Shown here piece by piece: positions 14,276 to 17,367 of a DNA stretch of 17,367 nt. Under the pieces are notes generated by a model. The model did no database searches, had not been told where the DNA came from, and saw nothing but the letters and a program-made list of their open reading frames with translations. How positions within the stretch are numbered: the stretch's first letter is position 1; each line of letters opens with the position of its first letter. Source of the DNA: Bacteriovoracaceae bacterium UBA7317. Lineage in GTDB: Bacteria > Bdellovibrionota > Bacteriovoracia > Bacteriovoracales > Bacteriovoracaceae. Position numbers and translations under genes: made by a program. The stretch spans positions 13,236-30,602 of the forward strand of contig DKQD01000207.1 in assembly GCA_002474345.1 (NCBI GenBank), in the 5' to 3' direction.

Positions 14276-16738
14276 ATGATTGCTAGAAAACTTTTTTTCC
14301 CTCTCTTATTTTTTATACTTTTACATGTCCCCAAAGTTGCCCATTCCAAGTTACAAAAAGCTTTCATAGACCTTAATACCACTGCCTTCACGAAAAAAGG
14401 GTTCATTCCATTAAAGGGGGAATGGATTTTTTATTGGAATAAACTTTTATCTCCACAAGATTTAAAAAATAATGAATTATTGCAATCAGGCACCTTCTTC
14501 AAAGCCCCCGGACATTGGACCGATAAAAGAAATGGATCTTTACCAAGATTTGGTTACGGAACATTCATACTTAATGTTAAAGGTGCTCCAAAAGAAACTG
14601 AATTAACTCTCACTTTAAAAGATATTTCCTCATCATTTCAAGTTTTTATTGCTCAAAGAGATGAAGTTAAATCTCTCGGCGGAAAAGGAAAAGTCGGGCC
14701 AAAGAAAGAAGATTCCATTCCTGAGTATGGACAGTTCGTTAAAAGTTTTAAAGTTAAAGATTCTTCATTCACCATTTTTATCCACCTTGCTAACTTTCAT
14801 CACAAAAAAGGTGGTCTCAATAAATTACCAAGACTAGGTCTTAAAACAAAAATCCAAAACCAACTCAAAACTGAAAACTATCAATTTTTCTTTTTTCTTT
14901 TTCTCTTTCTGATTATTTGTGTGAATCATTTCATTATATTTTTTCAAAGAAGGGAAGATAAAGAAAGCCTTTGGTTTGCTCTCTTTTGTTTTCTTTTAAT
15001 GGTAAGGACTTTATCCCTAGAGTCTCTCTATGAGTCAATCTTTTTCTCAGCACCAAGTACTCTTGCCTTTAACGTCAATTACAAAATCAGGTACATGACT
15101 TTTATTTTGTCAGCGCCTGTTTTTATTAATTTTTTAAAATACCTTTTTACAGATCATATTCATACCCCCGTCCTAAAATGGCTTTGGCGTACCACGCTTG
15201 TAGGTGTTTTAATTATTATCTTAACCCCTGTTCATATATTCACTGAAATTCAAGATTTTTTTCAAATTGTTCTTATTTTATCCGTCATTTACCTTCTCAC
15301 TCAAATCACCAGGGCAACCATTCAAAAAACTCCCTTTGCGAAGATTTGTCTTCTAGGTATTTTCCTTTTAGGAATCGGTGTCGTTTGGGATATTATTGTA
15401 GCAAGAAATGACCTATCACATTTTACAACTAGTATTTTTATTTTTATTCAAAGCTATATTATTTCTAAGAAATTTTCTCTAGCATTCGGGTTAGTAGAGA
15501 AACTCAATGTTGAACTCGAGGAAAAGGTCAAAGAAAGAACAAAAGAGATATCAACGCTTTTAAATAATCTGGAAAGCTCTATCTTTTCAGTTACAAAAGA
15601 CCTACAAGTTGTGGCCCCATTTTCTCAATACTCCCATACTCTCTTCAAAAGAGACATCGAAGGATTAAACGTCTTTGACTTTCTTTTTATTCCCATAGAA
15701 AAAGGAAGCCGTAGATATGAGGAAATGTCTGGATACTTTGAGGCAGTTTTTGGAGATGATGAACTTAACTATTCTTTTATCGAAGCCAATTTTCTTCAAA
15801 ATATTGTTTTAAGTGATAGCGAAAGACCTGAAGGGAGGTCATTAAAAATATCTTATACACCCCTTTATGATCATAATGGTCTTGTTCAAAGACTTATGTT
15901 TATTGTTGAAGATATTACAGAATTTGAAAAATTTTATTCAGAGGCCAAGAATGATCAATTAAGTTACAACTTCATTAAAGAGGTTTTAACAATTGAAAAT
16001 AAAAAACAACTTGTGAATGCCTTAAGTTCTTCTATTCAATCGGGCATTCAATCTCTATCAGACCTCCTCACAGAAAAAAAGGATAGCGTTCAAAATGATT
16101 ATTTTTTAAAAAGTTATAAAAAAACAATTGAAAAAATTATAAAAGATGTTGAATTAATGCCTCTTTTAAACGAGAGAATTCACATTAAAACGGCTGACTT
16201 TGATTACACGTCTCTTCTTGGAGAGAAGGAGTATGGAAGGAAAGAACTTGAGGATAACTTAAATTACCAAATAGAAGTTACAGACAAGATAAATGATGTC
16301 GTTGAATACCTTGTTGTTTATGGAAATGTCGTTAAACTCTTCTATCCAGTAAAGTTTGATATGCCTTTTGATAAGATTATAAAAGACAAAGTCCATAATT
16401 TGAACAAGAGTTTAAACTCAATTTTTGAAAAAGCATTTCAAGTTAAAAATACAAGTGAAATAAACAAAGAAACCCTCGCGAGGATTGCTCAACAGGCCAA
16501 AAACCATGAGGGCTTTGATCAATTCATGGCCCTTGTTCAGCAAAAAACAAAGTTTATTTCTCTACTTTTAAAGGCAAGCAACAAAATTGAGGCATCCAAG
16601 ACATTTTCAACGCTTGCAAACCTTTTTAAGCAGATGCCTCCTCAGGAGAAGTTAAACGAAACTGATTTAAACCAAAAGTTAATTATTCCTTTCAAAGAGA
16701 TGGAAAAACTTCACTTTGACACTGCCGAATTGTCTTAA
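14276..16738 (+). CDS. 7TM-DISM receptor with PAS-like domain and unrecognised C-terminus
   Basis: This is an 820-residue membrane receptor. I start it at ATG 14276, which opens a signal peptide (1-24, basic then hydrophobic) and has GGA 5 nt upstream. A TTG four codons earlier lacks a ribosome binding site. Residues 42-194 look like the periplasmic beta-rich sensor of 7TM-DISM receptors, with the typical PLKGEWIFYWNKLLSP opening. Seven hydrophobic segments follow, near 202-224, 230-250, 272-291, 302-319, 327-346, 355-376 and 384-398. A charged coiled-coil linker (about 402-432) leads to a PAS-like domain (433-555) ending in FIVEDITEFEKF. Residues 560-820 are helical with no histidine kinase, GGDEF, HD-GYP or guanylate cyclase motif. 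It probably senses a periplasmic ligand and signals through a protein partner; both are unknown. Confidence 0.8.
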   Translation: MIARKLFFPLLFFILLHVPKVAHSKLQKAFIDLNTTAFTKKGFIPLKGEWIFYWNKLLSPQDLKNNELLQSGTFFKAPGHWTDKRNGSLPRFGYGTFILNVKGAPKETELTLTLKDISSSFQVFIAQRDEVKSLGGKGKVGPKKEDSIPEYGQFVKSFKVKDSSFTIFIHLANFHHKKGGLNKLPRLGLKTKIQNQLKTENYQFFFFLFLFLIICVNHFIIFFQRREDKESLWFALFCFLLMVRTLSLESLYESIFFSAPSTLAFNVNYKIRYMTFILSAPVFINFLKYLFTDHIHTPVLKWLWRTTLVGVLIIILTPVHIFTEIQDFFQIVLILSVIYLLTQITRATIQKTPFAKICLLGIFLLGIGVVWDIIVARNDLSHFTTSIFIFIQSYIISKKFSLAFGLVEKLNVELEEKVKERTKEISTLLNNLESSIFSVTKDLQVVAPFSQYSHTLFKRDIEGLNVFDFLFIPIEKGSRRYEEMSGYFEAVFGDDELNYSFIEANFLQNIVLSDSERPEGRSLKISYTPLYDHNGLVQRLMFIVEDITEFEKFYSEAKNDQLSYNFIKEVLTIENKKQLVNALSSSIQSGIQSLSDLLTEKKDSVQNDYFLKSYKKTIEKIIKDVELMPLLNERIHIKTADFDYTSLLGEKEYGRKELEDNLNYQIEVTDKINDVVEYLVVYGNVVKLFYPVKFDMPFDKIIKDKVHNLNKSLNSIFEKAFQVKNTSEINKETLARIAQQAKNHEGFDQFMALVQQKTKFISLLLKASNKIEASKTFSTLANLFKQMPPQEKLNETDLNQKLIIPFKEMEKLHFDTAELS

Positions 16739-16794
16739 ATTTTTCCAACTTTAAAGTGGATGTTTTTTCTTAAATAAAAGGCTATGATAGAAGA

Positions 16795-17238
16795 ATGAAA
16801 ATACTGATTAAAACACCCATTGAGAAAAACTACAATTTTGTTTTCTCAAAATTTGATGTAGATCTTTTTAAATTTTTAAAACCGCCTCTTCTCAACTTAG
16901 AAGTTGAGCGTTTTGATGGTTGCAAGAAGGGGGATGAAATACACTTAGCTATTGGACTTGGTCCAATTTCAATGAAATGGATCAGCCATATAACCGAAAA
17001 CTCTGAGAGTGATGAGGAAAACCTCTTCATTGATGAAGGACACCTCCTCCCTCCCCCTCTCACCTATTGGAAGCATATTCATCGTGTCAAAAAGGTTGAT
17101 GAAAATCTTACAGAAATCCATGATGACATAGAGTTTTCTTCTGGAAATGCTATCCTCGACCATGCGATCTACCCAATGCTTTATTTTCAGTTTTATCTCC
17201 GAAAACCAGCCTACAAAAAGTTTTTTAAGTCTTTATAA
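16795..17238 (+). CDS. small SRPBCC-type (START-like) ligand-binding protein
   Basis: This 147-residue soluble protein has no signal peptide. Its beta-rich pattern and the stretch LFIDEGHLLPP (77-87), then YWKHIHRVKKVDENLTEIHDDIEF (91-114), resemble the SRPBCC/START helix-grip fold. In that fold an F-DE strand is followed by W-H-H and a T---D strand. A C-terminal helix (118-145) would close the ligand cavity. Related proteins bind hydrophobic ligands or act as small cyclases, but no ligand can be inferred here. The ribosome binding site is weak (AGAAG at 16789-16793). TATGAT at 16783-16788 sits so close to the ATG that a near-leaderless transcript is conceivable. It starts 56 nt after the 7TM gene. 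An imperfect AT-rich stem followed by a T6 run (16745-16769) between them is too weak to call a terminator. Confidence 0.65.
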   Translation: MKILIKTPIEKNYNFVFSKFDVDLFKFLKPPLLNLEVERFDGCKKGDEIHLAIGLGPISMKWISHITENSESDEENLFIDEGHLLPPPLTYWKHIHRVKKVDENLTEIHDDIEFSSGNAILDHAIYPMLYFQFYLRKPAYKKFFKSL

Positions 17239-17293
17239 AAACAAAACTATTTTTTTTCAGCTAAGTTCCAAAAAAAAAGAAGCTTCCAAATAC

Positions 17294-17365
17294 TCAATGC
17301 ATTAATAGGCATGATGGAAATTCACGATACATAGCTCCTTCCTCTTTAATATCTTCCTGTGGTAA
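17294..17365 (-). CDS. C-terminal tail of an unidentified gene (partial)
   Basis: Reading the - strand from the window edge, one frame stays open for 23 codons and ends at TGA (plus 17294-17296). The peptide LPQEDIKEEGAMYREFPSC ends in LLMH and has a composition like a real amphipathic protein end. The other two frames stop too, one after 6 codons and the other after 21. The rest of the gene would lie beyond the window, converging on the SRPBCC gene. No family can be named, and the short length means it could be chance. Confidence 0.3.
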   Translation of the reverse strand, partial: LPQEDIKEEGAMYREFPSCLLMH

Positions 17366-17367
17366 GA

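Noticed and set aside
14276..16738. Calling the 7TM receptor a histidine kinase
   Set aside because: No H-box with a following ATPase N, G1 or G2 motif is visible in the cytoplasmic region.
16745..16769. Terminator between the 7TM and SRPBCC genes
   Set aside because: ACTTT/AAAGT pairs with essentially no loop and flanking GC pairs require a bulge; the T6 run alone is not convincing.
17250..17278. T8 and A9 runs around a 12 nt loop as a bidirectional terminator
   Set aside because: The stem would be pure A-U with no following T-run in either direction; more likely AT-rich intergenic sequence between convergent genes.

Overview
The window is AT-rich, densely packed bacterial chromosome. It carries no mobile elements, CRISPR array, rRNA or tRNA that I can see. 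The gene content suggests a free-living or predatory Bdellovibrionota-type bacterium, possibly of the Bacteriovoracaceae. The pointers are low GC, an E. coli-like LeuA beside a citramalate synthase, a Bacteroidetes-style DAHP synthase/chorismate mutase fusion, a divergent HD-GYP response regulator, a 7TM-DISM receptor and an orphan periplasmic binding protein. This taxonomic guess is inference only.

Region 1 (1-6263, + strand) is a tightly coupled branched-chain amino acid operon: the 3' end of an ilvE-type aminotransferase, then leuA, leuC, leuD, leuB and cimA. Gaps are under 15 nt and three junctions overlap. LeuA commits to leucine. CimA makes citramalate from pyruvate and acetyl-CoA, so isoleucine can be made without threonine. 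LeuCD and LeuB can serve both routes, and IlvE would finish both.

Region 2 (6407-9371, + strand) is an aromatic amino acid operon: a DAHP synthase fused to a C-terminal chorismate mutase, a class I aminotransferase, and a short prephenate/arogenate dehydrogenase. It covers the first step of the shikimate pathway and the terminal tyrosine branch. A strong intrinsic terminator in the right orientation lies about 325 nt past tyrA, inside the start of the convergent cytochrome c gene.

Region 3 (9368-10449, - strand) is a two-gene unit. One gene encodes an integral membrane protein resembling the membrane half of the cytochrome c urate oxidase PuuD. The other encodes a lipoprotein monohaem cytochrome c. 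Together they look like a split PuuD-type protein. No purine-degradation genes are nearby, so the substrate is open. The following 284 nt gap holds two palindromes that could be operators.

Region 4 (10734-17367, both strands) is mostly single genes for sensing and unknown functions. They are a REC plus degenerate HD-GYP response regulator (+), a secreted SBP_bac_3-type protein (-), an uncharacterised cytoplasmic protein with a possible HD-like metal-site motif (-), a large 7TM-DISM receptor with a PAS-like domain and an unrecognised C-terminus (+), a small SRPBCC-type protein (+), and the tail of a probable - strand gene cut by the window edge. Nothing here proves a new defence or secretion system. 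The most unusual items are the split PuuD/cytochrome pair, the terminator embedded in a signal-peptide coding region, and the 7TM receptor with no recognisable output domain.
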